A stretch of 64,000 nucleotides of DNA from Sneathiella litorea (GCF_009882915.1 NZ_WTUW01000002.1:1055874-1119873); one strand, 5' to 3'. Positions 32,758 to 42,112 are shown, numbered from the stretch's first letter. The notes: generated by a model not told the origin, from the sequence alone. Numbers and translations: made by a program.

Positions 32758-33402
32758 GTGACAGGCGCAAGATCACAATTTTTTGCAATATTAACGATTT
32801 GCATTCTTGTTACCTGTGTTCTGGCTTCACCTCGCATTTCAGAAGCAAAATCTGGGGGCCTATTCGGCTATCAGGCAACGCCCTATTCCGGCCTGAAGCC
32901 TTTCCCCAAATGGCGAAAGGTGCTTGCGACATACAAGGACGAACCGGGAGATTGCGTATCGGGGAAGTATAACCGATGCGCACATCAAAAATGGCTTGCC
33001 CTTATCGAAGAATGGCGTGAGCTACCCAAAGAAGAGCAGCTTAAAAAAATCAACCGACATATGAATCTTTTTCGCTATATTCTCGATCCGGTTAACTGGG
33101 GCGTGCGTGACTACTGGGAGATCCCGAAGGAGTTTTTTGCCCGTTTCGGCGACTGCGAAGACTATGCAATTGTCAAATACTTTACGTTGCGAGCCTTAGG
33201 CTGGCCTGACAAGGATATGAAAATCGTCGTTCTCCAGGATGTAAACCTTGGAATCGCCCACGCCATTCTGGTCGTCAAATATAAGGGTAAAAACCTGGTT
33301 CTCGACAACCAAATCGGCCAGGTTGTCGATGCCACCCGTATTCGCCATTATCGCCCAATATACTCGGTTAATGAAGCCGGTTGGTGGCGTCACAAGCCAT
33401 AG
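32758..33402 (+). CDS. LapG-like periplasmic cysteine protease (BTLCP family)
   Basis: Bacterial transglutaminase-like cysteine proteinase (DUF920). LapG cleaves the N-terminus of giant type I-secreted adhesins in the periplasm and releases them from the surface when cyclic di-GMP is low. From GTG 32758, which has AAGAGG seven bases upstream, the protein is 214 residues with a signal peptide ending near SEA at residue 30. The triad is complete: Cys133 (GDCEDYA), His168 (IAHAIL) and Asp183 (LVLDNQ); the Asp and Glu flanking the Cys match the calcium ligands known from LapG. A TTG at 32698 is the other possible start. Stands divergent from the sensor gene and convergent with tolC. Confidence 0.9.
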   Translation: MTGARSQFFAILTICILVTCVLASPRISEAKSGGLFGYQATPYSGLKPFPKWRKVLATYKDEPGDCVSGKYNRCAHQKWLALIEEWRELPKEEQLKKINRHMNLFRYILDPVNWGVRDYWEIPKEFFARFGDCEDYAIVKYFTLRALGWPDKDMKIVVLQDVNLGIAHAILVVKYKGKNLVLDNQIGQVVDATRIRHYRPIYSVNEAGWWRHKP

Positions 33403-33420
33403 CCGCCGCGCGAATAAAAA

Positions 33421-33455
33421 AAGCCGCGCTCTAGTTTAAGGCGCGGCTTTTAATA
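33421..33455. terminator. Bidirectional terminator between lapG-like and tolC-like genes
   Basis: AAGCCGCGC at 33421-33429 pairs with GCGCGGCTT at 33441-33449 around an 11-base loop. The plus strand continues TTTAATAAAAT; the other side is preceded by a run of seven A (TTTTTTT read on the minus strand). It lies between two convergent genes, so it can serve both. Confidence 0.85.
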
Positions 33456-33471
33456 AAATATCCGGAAGTAA

Positions 33472-34815
33472 TCAGCCTTTTTCCATCGGTGTCGCTTCTG
33501 TCGGCAGGGTCACACCGAGGGTCGAGTTCAGTCGACCCATGGTCGCCAGCAACCTGTACTTTGCGAACTTGACGGAATATTCAACTGTTACCAAAGAGGT
33601 TCGTGAATTAAAGAGCTCGTTATCCGCATCAAGAAGATCCAGCAAATCCCGCTGTCCAATCTCAAATTCCTGTTTATAGGTTGATGCGACTTCAGTATTG
33701 GCAACAACCGCCGCGGCCAATACTTCTGCACGTGCCTGTGACCGTGCGAGAGAACTCCAGCTCCGGCGAACCTCTTCTTCTACAAGCCTCTCAAAACGGC
33801 GCTTGCGTTGTTCAGTCTCTGCTTTACGGGCAATTGCTTCCTTCTCACGGCCTTCGTCGATACCGCCACGATAAAGGTTGTAGCGCAATCGGACCATCGC
33901 GAGGAAATCGTCGTTATGCCCCTCAACGCCATCCAGATTATTATCAGCAGAGCCACCAACTTCAAGGTTTATCGTCGGGTAATAACTTGCTTGGGTGGCC
34001 CGCACCTCTGCTTCAGAGGTTTTGATATCGGAAGAGGCAAACTTTATGTCCGGGTTACTATCAAGGGCAATCGCCACAACATCCTCGATGTTGTCAGGAA
34101 GAACGCTATCACTGAATTCAGGAAGTTCCAGATTGGCAGGTTGTATTCCGACAACTCTTCGATACGTAATTTCCGCATCATCCTGTGCCCGCATAGTCTC
34201 GACGAGCGTGTCTTCCGCCGCGGCGAGGCGTGCAAGTGCCTGCTGATCGTCGCCAATACCGCTTTGCCCGGCTCTTACGCGATCCTGGATTTCATTTAGG
34301 GTCCGGCGATGCTTTTCAACATTCTCTTTCGCAAGTTCAACAATTTCAAGACTGCGAAGAGTATCAAGATAAGATCGTACAGCATCAAGAGCGATAGCTT
34401 CCGCCCGCTCCCGAACACGATAGGCGGCACTGTCAACCCGGTTTCCCTGACGGCTCACCTCAGCGCTTCTAAATCCGCCGTCATAGAGAGTCTGTACGAG
34501 CAGAAGGCTCGATTCCGTACGCCGTAGATCCTCATTGTCAATGGTGACTGTATCAGTCCATTCGTAACCGATGCCCGCCTCAAGATCGAGCGAGGGAAGA
34601 TAAAGGCCTTCGGCCTGCTTTAGTTCCTGGTCAATCGCACGACGGTTTGCCGATGCTTCGGCAATTTCTGGATAGGTCGATACTGTCTGCTGTACAGCTT
34701 CGGTTAGTGTTTCGGATTGCACGGCCCCCACCGCTATAAAGCTTCCGAAAACTGCAGTTAGAATACTGGCGGAAAGCACATTTACTGTCTTCGCCGCACT
34801 GTTTCTAAGCTTCAT
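33472..34815 (-). CDS. TolC-family outer membrane channel of the type I secretion system
   Basis: Outer membrane efflux/secretion channel, 447 residues. Signal peptide (ILTAVFGSFIAVGAVQS), then two TolC repeats rich in coiled coil: TLTEAVQQTVSTYPEIAEA near residue 37, LDLEAGIGYEW, LVQTLYDGGFRSAEV (about 107) and, in the second repeat, LRYNLYRGGIDEGREKEA and EFEIGQRDLLDLLDADNELF. The latter is typical of channels that serve LapE/AggA-type type I secretion. The matching ABC exporter and adaptor are on the other strand starting 770 bases away. Start ATG 34815. Confidence 0.92.
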   Translation of the reverse strand: MKLRNSAAKTVNVLSASILTAVFGSFIAVGAVQSETLTEAVQQTVSTYPEIAEASANRRAIDQELKQAEGLYLPSLDLEAGIGYEWTDTVTIDNEDLRRTESSLLLVQTLYDGGFRSAEVSRQGNRVDSAAYRVRERAEAIALDAVRSYLDTLRSLEIVELAKENVEKHRRTLNEIQDRVRAGQSGIGDDQQALARLAAAEDTLVETMRAQDDAEITYRRVVGIQPANLELPEFSDSVLPDNIEDVVAIALDSNPDIKFASSDIKTSEAEVRATQASYYPTINLEVGGSADNNLDGVEGHNDDFLAMVRLRYNLYRGGIDEGREKEAIARKAETEQRKRRFERLVEEEVRRSWSSLARSQARAEVLAAAVVANTEVASTYKQEFEIGQRDLLDLLDADNELFNSRTSLVTVEYSVKFAKYRLLATMGRLNSTLGVTLPTEATPMEKG

Positions 34816-35582
34816 GCCCCTCTCCCACTATGTCAATTTTGCATATTCAACGATTATTTCAAACTAGCTCAAATTCGTAGATTTACTGCAAAACTTCCAA
34901 TTTAAACTCATATTTCATCTGCGCCCAATCTACGCATTGTTGCAGCCGGCAGGCAACGATATATAGCCATGACGTCCCCATATTATACGGGGAGCCGGAC
35001 AGCCTGTTGCCAAATTACCACAGAAACTCATGATGGGCTTGCTGGCCGAATTATCCTGTATGTTCCGACTATGATCACTTTTTTCATGCGATCTGGATAA
35101 GCAGCACAACTCGGCTTTCATCTCTTCATGGGCAATCATGGTTAATTTTTGTTGAATAATTGGGTAAAATTCCGCAACTATGCTTATAAATTTGGCTGAC
35201 TTAACAGGCCGGTCAAGAGGGATGCCTTATGAAATTTCAGAGCTTGGGCCACTTTATCTGAACTTAAGAAATACTTTTTTGCCAGTACGTTAACTGCATT
35301 TTCATGAAATAGGCGTTGAATGACCGACAGTGCACACAATTCGTCAAACGCAATGAATTTCGCAAATGTACAGCAGAGGCGATGAGGCAAAACTCTGGAG
35401 GCAAATGATCGGTCGTCATCATTCCTCCAGCAAAACTTAAAAAAGCCGAATTTATCGGCAAATCTCGAACGGGAAGACGTTTATGAGATCAGAGTTAATG
35501 AAACGATGGGCTATCTGTCGTCCCTACTCCTGTTTAAAAGGAAGAATTACGGGATCTGGCATTAGTGCAAGTAGGGGGAAAA
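34816..35582. other. Divergent regulatory gap between tolC-like and type I ABC genes
   Basis: 767 bases, the longest gap in the window. It must hold both promoters. Structures seen: GTCCCC (34974-34979) facing GGGG (34989-34992); an imperfect hairpin with CTGGAGG (35395-35401) pairing CCTCCAG (35424-35430); and a small hairpin GCCGA/TCGGC (35445-35459). On the minus strand an ATG pair at 35422/35419 has an ideal GGAGG site and reads MTTDHLPPEFCLIAS; the more protein-like continuation (about 60 codons to 35184) is in another frame, suggesting a decayed or frameshifted small gene. I assign no function. Confidence 0.5.
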
Positions 35583-37991
35583 TTGGCGAATGATAAGGAC
35601 AAGTCTGTGAGTGAAAATTCGCGCAATCCCCTGCCACTGAGCATCAAGGCGGCGGCGGATGTCTTCGCCACCAAAAAAAATGAACAGAAGATGCAGAAAA
35701 GCGATCTGAAAATTCGCAAACCTAATGCATCTGAGTCAACCGAAGCGGATGCCGGCCCCGACCGGGAATACCGACCTAAAGTCGAAAGCAAGGGAAGCTG
35801 GCAGATCAATCTTTCGGAGGTAACCCGTGCCGACCAAGACCCCTTGCTTGGTTGCCTTGTGGCGCTAACGAAACTTTTCGATAATCCGCGAACAGCGGAT
35901 GCCCTGATCTATGGCCTGCCGCTTGAGGACAACAAACTGACGCCCGCATTATTTGTCCGGGCAGCGGACCGGGTTGGCATCAGCGCCCGCATTACCAACC
36001 GTAAAATTGAAAAAATACCGGAAGTCGTCTTACCCTGCGTGATCCTTTTGAATGATCGGAGGGCTTGCATCTTACTCTCCCGGGAGGATGGGAAGGCCAG
36101 CGTCATTTTTCCAGAAACCGGTGAAGGAAATGATAGCCTGCCATTAAAGGAACTGGAAGAGGCCTACGCCGGATACGCCATTCTCACGCGTCCAAGCTTC
36201 AAGTATCGTGTCGATAAAGATGAAAAACTGATGGAACGGACGGGCTCCTGGTTTTGGGGCACCATGTGGCAATTCTGGCCAACCTATCTTCAGGTCATTA
36301 TCGCCGCTTTCCTGATCAACAGTTTCGCACTGGCGAGCCCCCTCTTTATCATGAATGTTTATGACAGGGTCGTCCCCAACAGAGCAATTGAAACGCTCTG
36401 GGTGTTGGCAATTGGTGTCGTTACGGTGATTGGCTTTGATTTGCTGCTGAAATCACTAAGGGCCTACTTTGTCGATAATGCCGGAAAACGGGCCGATGTC
36501 CTTCTTTCCAGCCGTATTTTCGAACAGGTTCTTAATCTGCAAGTGAAGGCCCGCCCGGCGTCCGCGGGGGCCTTTGCCAATCATTTGCGAGAATTTGAAA
36601 CCTTGCGGGATTTCTTCACCTCCGTCACGGTGACCGCACTTGTTGATCTACCCTTCCTCGCCATCTTTCTGTTTATAATTTACCTGATAGGCGGGCCGCT
36701 CTTTATCATTCCCGCAACCGCGGTTCCACTCGTCCTTCTTATCGGTTTATTCCTGCAATGGCCGATGCGTCGTGCGGTGTCAAAAACCTCCGAAGAGGCC
36801 GCCCAGAAGCACGGAGTTATCATTGAGACGATTTCCGCTCTCGACACAGTCAAAAGCATGGGGATTGAAGGGCACATGCAAAAGGAATGGGAGCGGTTTG
36901 TCGGAAAAACCGCCGAAACAAGCGTTGCCGCACGTTTCTTTGCCGGCCTCGGCATTAATCTTTCTGCAGCCGCTATGCAGCTGGTTACCGTTGGCGTCGT
37001 TGTCTATGGGGTTATCCTTATGGGAGAACCTGATTCCAGTATCACTGTCGGCGCCTTGATTGCCTGCACAATTCTGACGGGCCGGACAATGGCCCCACTT
37101 GGCCAGATTGCCGGACTGCTTACCCGCCTCAATCAGGCCATGGTGGCCCTAAAGGGACTTAATCACATCATGTCCCTGCCAGTTGAACGGGGTGCAGGGA
37201 AGCATCAACTCAGCCGCCCTAACATTCAGGGTGATATCGAGTTCAAGGATGTAACGTTCAAGTATCCGGGCAGCGATCTTCCCTCACTCAACAATGTATC
37301 CTTTAAAATTCGAGCCGGTGAAAAGGTGGGGATTATCGGACCGGTTGGATCTGGAAAAACAACGATTTCCCGCCTACTGATCAATCTTTATGAGCCAGAT
37401 GAAGGCGCCGTTTTAATTGATGGAACGGACATCCGGCAAATTGACCCATCGGACATTCGTCGAAGTATTGGCAGTGTCATGCAGGATACGACGCTTTTCC
37501 AGGCTTCCGTACGCCAAAACATTACCTTGGGCCACCCGCAGGCAGATGACGAAATGATTTTGAATGCGGCAAAACTTTCCGGTGTTCACGATTTCATCTC
37601 CAGGCATCCTCATGGTTACGACCTGCATGTCGGTGAAAAAGGGGCGACAATGTCTGGCGGACAGCGGCAGGCAATTGGCCTGGCTCGCGCATTCCTGCCC
37701 AATCCACCCATCCTGATGCTTGATGAACCGACGAGTTCCATGGACATCAACTCCGAGCGGCGATTAATCAGTCGTATTCGAGAGTATATGGAAGGAAAGA
37801 CCGTTCTACTGGTGACACATCGTACCTCGCTCTTTTCATTAGTTGACCGGATCATCGTGCTCGGCAATGGCAAAGTCGCTGCGGATGGCCCGCGTGATGA
37901 AATCCTGAAGTTAGGCCAAAGCGCCAATGCGCCTTCTAAATCAGTGACGACAAGTGTCACGAAATCACCGCGACGCGAGCCTGAGGACTGA
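35583..37991 (+). CDS. Type I secretion ABC exporter, LapB-like
   Basis: Inner-membrane ATP-driven exporter, 802 residues from TTG 35583 (AGGGGG four bases upstream; GTG 35565 is the alternative). A variable N-terminal stretch is followed by a C39-like domain (about 80-210) in which the catalytic Cys position is Pro (DQDPLLGCLVAL), so it is a non-cleaving C39-like domain that probably binds substrate. Then about six membrane spans (230-500) and an ATPase domain: Walker A GPVGSGKTT (about 586), signature MSGGQRQAIGLARA, Walker B ILMLDEPTSSMD, and LVTHRTS. This class exports large RTX or Lap-type adhesins. Two bases before the adaptor gene. Confidence 0.93.
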   Translation: MANDKDKSVSENSRNPLPLSIKAAADVFATKKNEQKMQKSDLKIRKPNASESTEADAGPDREYRPKVESKGSWQINLSEVTRADQDPLLGCLVALTKLFDNPRTADALIYGLPLEDNKLTPALFVRAADRVGISARITNRKIEKIPEVVLPCVILLNDRRACILLSREDGKASVIFPETGEGNDSLPLKELEEAYAGYAILTRPSFKYRVDKDEKLMERTGSWFWGTMWQFWPTYLQVIIAAFLINSFALASPLFIMNVYDRVVPNRAIETLWVLAIGVVTVIGFDLLLKSLRAYFVDNAGKRADVLLSSRIFEQVLNLQVKARPASAGAFANHLREFETLRDFFTSVTVTALVDLPFLAIFLFIIYLIGGPLFIIPATAVPLVLLIGLFLQWPMRRAVSKTSEEAAQKHGVIIETISALDTVKSMGIEGHMQKEWERFVGKTAETSVAARFFAGLGINLSAAAMQLVTVGVVVYGVILMGEPDSSITVGALIACTILTGRTMAPLGQIAGLLTRLNQAMVALKGLNHIMSLPVERGAGKHQLSRPNIQGDIEFKDVTFKYPGSDLPSLNNVSFKIRAGEKVGIIGPVGSGKTTISRLLINLYEPDEGAVLIDGTDIRQIDPSDIRRSIGSVMQDTTLFQASVRQNITLGHPQADDEMILNAAKLSGVHDFISRHPHGYDLHVGEKGATMSGGQRQAIGLARAFLPNPPILMLDEPTSSMDINSERRLISRIREYMEGKTVLLVTHRTSLFSLVDRIIVLGNGKVAADGPRDEILKLGQSANAPSKSVTTSVTKSPRREPED

Positions 37992-37993
37992 TC

Positions 37994-39322
37994 ATGGCAA
38001 CAAATTTGAAATGGAATGATTCAGATTTCGCCTCGGATGTCGTGGCTGCAAAAGTACAGGGGCCTCATCCGCGCGCCTTTCTGCTGTTGTTCGGGATAAT
38101 TGCGTTTTTTATCGTCGGGTTCATCTGGGCAAAAAATGCGGTACTGGATGAAGTAACCCGTGGTGACGGGAAAGTTATTCCTTCCAGCCAAGTGCAGATT
38201 ATCCAGAATCTTGAAGGCGGCATCCTGCGGGAACTATTGGTTCGTGAGGGGGATATTGTCGAGAAAGGACAGATCCTGCTGAGAATTGACGATACAGGAT
38301 ATGCGTCGCGCGCCGGAGAAATTGAATCCAACTATCTCAATCTTATGGGACGTATTGCGCGTCTGGAGGCTGAAGCCACGGGTGAGCCGCTTTTATTCCC
38401 CGCAGAGCTACTGGCTGAACGGAAAGACATTACCGTCCGGGAGCAGAACCTGTTCAATGCAAGACAGGCGGAGTTACAATCGCAAATTCAGATCCTCCGT
38501 CAGCAGGCCCAGCAACGAAATCAGGAAATTGCTGAGATCAACGGGCGGTTAAGACAGCTGCGCGCGAGCCTTGGCCTCGCGAACGAGGAGATGGAAATAA
38601 CGGCACCGCTTGTTAAGAAAGGGATCGTTCCAAAGGTTGAATCTCTCAAGCTACGCCGTGAAATTAATGACCTAAGGGGGCAGATTTCAGCCTCCGAGCT
38701 TTCCAAACCACGTGTTGAAGGCGCATTAAAGGAAGCCAACCAGCGTATCGAGGAAAAAATACTCAGCTTTAGAAGTTTGGCCTCTCAGGAGTTGAGCCAG
38801 ACCCGGGCGGAATATGAAGCCGCGCGTCAGGCCATCCTTGGCGTCAAAGATCGCGTCGCCCGTACAGATGTCCGCTCTTCCGTTACCGGTGAAGTGAAGG
38901 AAGTGAAGATTCAGACGATTGGTGGCGTGGTCCAGCCGGGCCAGGATATCATTGAGATTGTTCCTATCGACGATACGCTTCTGGTGGAGGCCAATATCCG
39001 ACCGGCCGACATTGCCTTCCTTCGGCCTGGGCAGGAAGCCACGGTCAAAATCACTGCCTATGATTATTCGATATACGGTGGGTTGCCGGCTAAGCTGGAA
39101 AGGATCAGCGCAGATACGATTGTCGATGAAAAATCCGGGGAAAGCTATTACCAGATTATTGTACGCACCGATCAGAATTTTCTAAAGCGCGGTACCAACA
39201 CCTACCCGATCATTCCTGGCATGGTCGCCTCCGTCGATATCCTGACAGGGCAAAAAACTGTGCTCGATTATATTATGAAACCAATCCTGAAAACACGCGA
39301 CACCGCGTTGAGGGAACGCTGA
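37994..39322 (+). CDS. HlyD-family type I secretion adaptor (LapC-like)
   Basis: Membrane fusion protein joining the ABC exporter to the TolC channel. 442 residues: cytoplasmic N-terminus, one membrane span (FLLLFGIIAFFIVGFIWA, about 31-48), a lipoyl-like first half (VQIIQNLEGGILRELLV, then EGDIVEKGQILLRIDD), long coiled-coil hairpin (about 110-275), and a second lipoyl half plus beta-barrel (VQPGQDIIEIVPIDD, RPADIAFLRPGQEATVKI). Its stop overlaps the ATG of the following LapG-like pseudoprotease, so adaptor and pseudoprotease are translationally coupled. Confidence 0.94.
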   Translation: MATNLKWNDSDFASDVVAAKVQGPHPRAFLLLFGIIAFFIVGFIWAKNAVLDEVTRGDGKVIPSSQVQIIQNLEGGILRELLVREGDIVEKGQILLRIDDTGYASRAGEIESNYLNLMGRIARLEAEATGEPLLFPAELLAERKDITVREQNLFNARQAELQSQIQILRQQAQQRNQEIAEINGRLRQLRASLGLANEEMEITAPLVKKGIVPKVESLKLRREINDLRGQISASELSKPRVEGALKEANQRIEEKILSFRSLASQELSQTRAEYEAARQAILGVKDRVARTDVRSSVTGEVKEVKIQTIGGVVQPGQDIIEIVPIDDTLLVEANIRPADIAFLRPGQEATVKITAYDYSIYGGLPAKLERISADTIVDEKSGESYYQIIVRTDQNFLKRGTNTYPIIPGMVASVDILTGQKTVLDYIMKPILKTRDTALRER

Positions 39323-40044
39323 TGAAACCGACCGTATTTATCAAGCACACAATCGCCGCACTGCTCGCGGGCTATATTATTGTCGGGCCTGCATCCAGTC
39401 CTTCGCTCCGTGCAGAAGTGACAGAGAAAGGACTGTTCGGGTTGATCGAGATATCATCGGATAATCTGACGGCACTGCCGCTTTGGCTAAAAGTCAAAGC
39501 AAGTTTTCCAGAACTCGCAGACGCGGCGGCGAAATGCGATGCCCGGATTGAGGATTGTCAGTCACAACAAATGACTTTATGGCGAACAAAAATCGCCGAG
39601 CTGCAATTCTCTCCCGAACGCATCCAAATGCGGGAAATAAATCGTTTTCTCAACGGCTGGAAGTATATTCCAGATGAGACTGAGGCAGAAGCAAGCACGG
39701 AAAATCATTGGGCGTCCCCGCTTGAGTTCCTTTCAAACGGTGGTGGATCACGGGATTTTGCCATTATGAAATACGTCAGTTTAAAAGAACTTGGATTTGA
39801 CCCGGATGCCATGCGGATCGTTATCGCCAATGATGTGCTTCGGAACAAGGTACAAGCAGTGCTAAGCGTCACACTTCGCGGACAGCGTTACGTTCTGGAC
39901 AGTCTAAACGATACAATCCTGGAAGAGCGCTTCGTCAACTATTACGTCCCCCTTTATTCAGTTAATGAGAATACAAGATGGGCACATATTCCACAGGATT
40001 TCCTGATTGCACAGGATGACGCAGGGAGTAAGAATGATGACTGA
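39322..40044 (+). CDS. LapG-like pseudoprotease (catalytic Cys and His lost)
   Basis: 240 residues, clearly homologous to the LapG-like protein at 32758: both share a KGLFG/GGLFG start, INRFLN(G)WKYI, a (D)(F/Y)AI(M/V)KY helix, YVLD/LVLD and (L/I)YSVNE near the end. The catalytic positions differ: Cys is Ser143 (GGGSRDFAI), His is Gln178 (NKVQAVL), only Asp193 is kept, and the two acidic residues flanking the Cys are Gly and Arg. A signal peptide or anchor is present (IAALLAGYIIVGPASS). It is therefore predicted inactive and may bind the adhesin site or the real protease. Coupled by overlap to the adaptor upstream and the sensor downstream. Confidence 0.88.
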   Translation: MKPTVFIKHTIAALLAGYIIVGPASSPSLRAEVTEKGLFGLIEISSDNLTALPLWLKVKASFPELADAAAKCDARIEDCQSQQMTLWRTKIAELQFSPERIQMREINRFLNGWKYIPDETEAEASTENHWASPLEFLSNGGGSRDFAIMKYVSLKELGFDPDAMRIVIANDVLRNKVQAVLSVTLRGQRYVLDSLNDTILEERFVNYYVPLYSVNENTRWAHIPQDFLIAQDDAGSKNDD

Positions 40045-42100
40045 TGCGACAGTTAAGCTCGACCTGAATTCATTTGTTTCCGACACCCCCCCAGAAGACA
40101 AGGCTTTTACCCAGGGCGCGCCTTGGAAATTTGTGGCTCTTTTCCTAACTGTCTTTGCGATTTTGGGATACTTCCTGTGTGACTATGCGATCGAAGCCCG
40201 CAAACAGGAATTAGTCAATGAGTTGCAAAAGCGGCTTGATGTCAGTGCGTCGGGGAAAGCCCAGGTAATGGAAACCTGGCTGGCGGGCACTGTTGAAAGT
40301 GCCAACCGCATTGCAACCAATGATCTTTTCCAGCTTTTTGCGACGGAAATTAATCTTGTGGGAAGTGGCAACATTACCAAGTCTCTGAGCGATCAACTGC
40401 CCTACATGCAAAACGCTTTCTCTAATTTCGCTAATCAGGATGGCCTTATCGGCGCCTATCTAATCGGAAAGGACGGACGGGCATATCTCGCATCAGGCGG
40501 CGCACCGTCTTTGACGGAAGAACAGAGGGCTACGGCACAGGAACAGTATAAACAGTCAACGGTCACTTTCCTGCCAATTCGCGCGAGTGACGCCGGTCTG
40601 GTCTTAGACTTTCTGCTGCCCATTCATGCGGCGCAAGCCAGCTCTGCCGGCAACGACGCAGAGATCGTCGGCGTACTTCTTCTCTCGGTTCCGGCTTCAG
40701 AGCAACTTTCAGAACTTCTGAAGGCGCCCCTTTTTAATTACCAGCCGGAACTGACACGGCTGTATCAGAAAATGGATGGCGGATATTATGAACTGTCCCC
40801 CCTGAAACCACCCTATCTCTCCGCAACCGAGGAAACCAATCTGGAATCCGGCGCCATTGATTTTCAGGAAGTAAGCGCTGAAAACGGCGCAACCTCATTC
40901 TTATCGGGCGCACTTGTCCCAAATACAAACCTTGTGGTTTTTCAGCAAATTTCCAGCTCTGAGGCGCTGGCTTCCCTTCGAACCTATGCTCTGTTCGTAG
41001 TAGGTCTTGCGGTCAGTTTTCTTATAATCGTCTTTACCATTCTCATTGTAATCTGGCTGACACTTAAGGGGCAAAGTTCCCGTGCGCTGGCCCACCAATA
41101 TAAAGAGTTTGCTACACAAATAAACACGCAACGACGACTTCTTGGCAGTATCAATAACACAATCGACGAACTAATTGGCCTGACCGATCCGGAAGGGCGT
41201 TATATTTATGCCAATCCGTCACTTGCCCGAATTGCGGATTATCCACTTCGATCTATTCCCGGCAAAACGGATCGGGATTTATTCGGTGAAAAAGCCGCCC
41301 GGGACCTTGCCGAATATGACCGCAAAGCCATTGCAACTGAACAGACCGTCAATGCCTTTGTCGAGATTGAGACGGGAGATACAGTAAGAATCCTGCGGAT
41401 TGCCAAATCCCGCTTCCTAAATGAAGACGGCGCTTTTTTGGGCATAGTCACAATCAGCACCGACATTACTGACTATGTAAACTTCCAGCGCCGCAAGGAA
41501 GAGATGGACAGGAAAGCCATCACTGTTCTCTCCCAGATGCTGGAAGCCAACGATCCCTATCTTTCGGATCATTCAATAAGAATGGCGCAACTTGCCAATC
41601 ATATTTCTGTTGAACTTGGGCTCCCCCCTGAGATGATAAAAATCATTAATACGGGGGCCCACCTCTCTCAAATCGGCAAAATCTCTATTCCGCGGGCAAT
41701 CCGGGAAAAGGATGTACGACTGACCGAGAAAGAGCAGGAGGTGATGCAGAAGCATGTTCTGATAGCAGAAAAGATTCTGGCCAACGCCGATGTTGAGACA
41801 GAGGTACTTGATGCTGTCACACAGATTAATGAACATCTTGACGGCAGCGGCTATCCAAGAGGCCTGACCAAGGATGACATTGATATGCCCGCTCGTATTC
41901 TCGGGATGGCCGATATTCTGATTGCCCGAATTTCGCCGCGGTCTTATCGCAAGGCGATTAGCGTCGACGAAGCGCTCCGCGTATTTAAAACCAATCCGGA
42001 AAAATACGATCTGGACGTTGTTGACGCCATGATACGATTTTTCGAGACGGAAATCGGCGCTAACTTCAAGGCGAATATCGAGAAGAAGAGGAAAAAATAA
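40034..42100 (+). CDS. Membrane sensor with periplasmic region, PAS and degenerate HD-GYP domains
   Basis: 688 residues from ATG 40034 (AGGGAG five bases upstream; a second ATG follows at once), overlapping the pseudoprotease by 11 bases. TM1 about 33-49, periplasmic Cache-like region (50-316), TM2 about 317-341, PAS (about 371-481, LTDPEGRYIYANPSLA) and an HD-GYP-related domain (about 500-670). The domain keeps His513 (SDHS), His574 and DGSGYP (603-608), but the HD dyad before IGK is Ser545-Gln546 and the HH pair is Ile598-Asn599, so phosphodiesterase activity is not expected. Same architecture as 30415-32577. Its place in the secretion operon suggests it transmits a signal, perhaps cyclic di-GMP, to the periplasmic LapG pair. 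Confidence 0.87.
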   Translation: MMTDATVKLDLNSFVSDTPPEDKAFTQGAPWKFVALFLTVFAILGYFLCDYAIEARKQELVNELQKRLDVSASGKAQVMETWLAGTVESANRIATNDLFQLFATEINLVGSGNITKSLSDQLPYMQNAFSNFANQDGLIGAYLIGKDGRAYLASGGAPSLTEEQRATAQEQYKQSTVTFLPIRASDAGLVLDFLLPIHAAQASSAGNDAEIVGVLLLSVPASEQLSELLKAPLFNYQPELTRLYQKMDGGYYELSPLKPPYLSATEETNLESGAIDFQEVSAENGATSFLSGALVPNTNLVVFQQISSSEALASLRTYALFVVGLAVSFLIIVFTILIVIWLTLKGQSSRALAHQYKEFATQINTQRRLLGSINNTIDELIGLTDPEGRYIYANPSLARIADYPLRSIPGKTDRDLFGEKAARDLAEYDRKAIATEQTVNAFVEIETGDTVRILRIAKSRFLNEDGAFLGIVTISTDITDYVNFQRRKEEMDRKAITVLSQMLEANDPYLSDHSIRMAQLANHISVELGLPPEMIKIINTGAHLSQIGKISIPRAIREKDVRLTEKEQEVMQKHVLIAEKILANADVETEVLDAVTQINEHLDGSGYPRGLTKDDIDMPARILGMADILIARISPRSYRKAISVDEALRVFKTNPEKYDLDVVDAMIRFFETEIGANFKANIEKKRKK

Positions 42101-42112
42101 CGAGGTCTTTTT

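Noticed and set aside
34930-35139. Minus-strand open frame of 69 codons in the tolC/ABC gap
   Set aside because: No ribosome binding site, no recognisable sequence, and it spans the GTCCCC/GGGG dyad.
35583-37991. Bacteriocin or peptide exporter with active C39 leader peptidase
   Set aside because: The catalytic Cys position in the N-terminal C39-like domain is Pro, and the neighbours are LapG-like proteins, so an adhesin exporter fits better.
30415-42100. Active cyclic di-GMP phosphodiesterases of the HD-GYP class
   Set aside because: The HD dyad directly before IGK is replaced in both proteins (Met-Asn and Ser-Gln).
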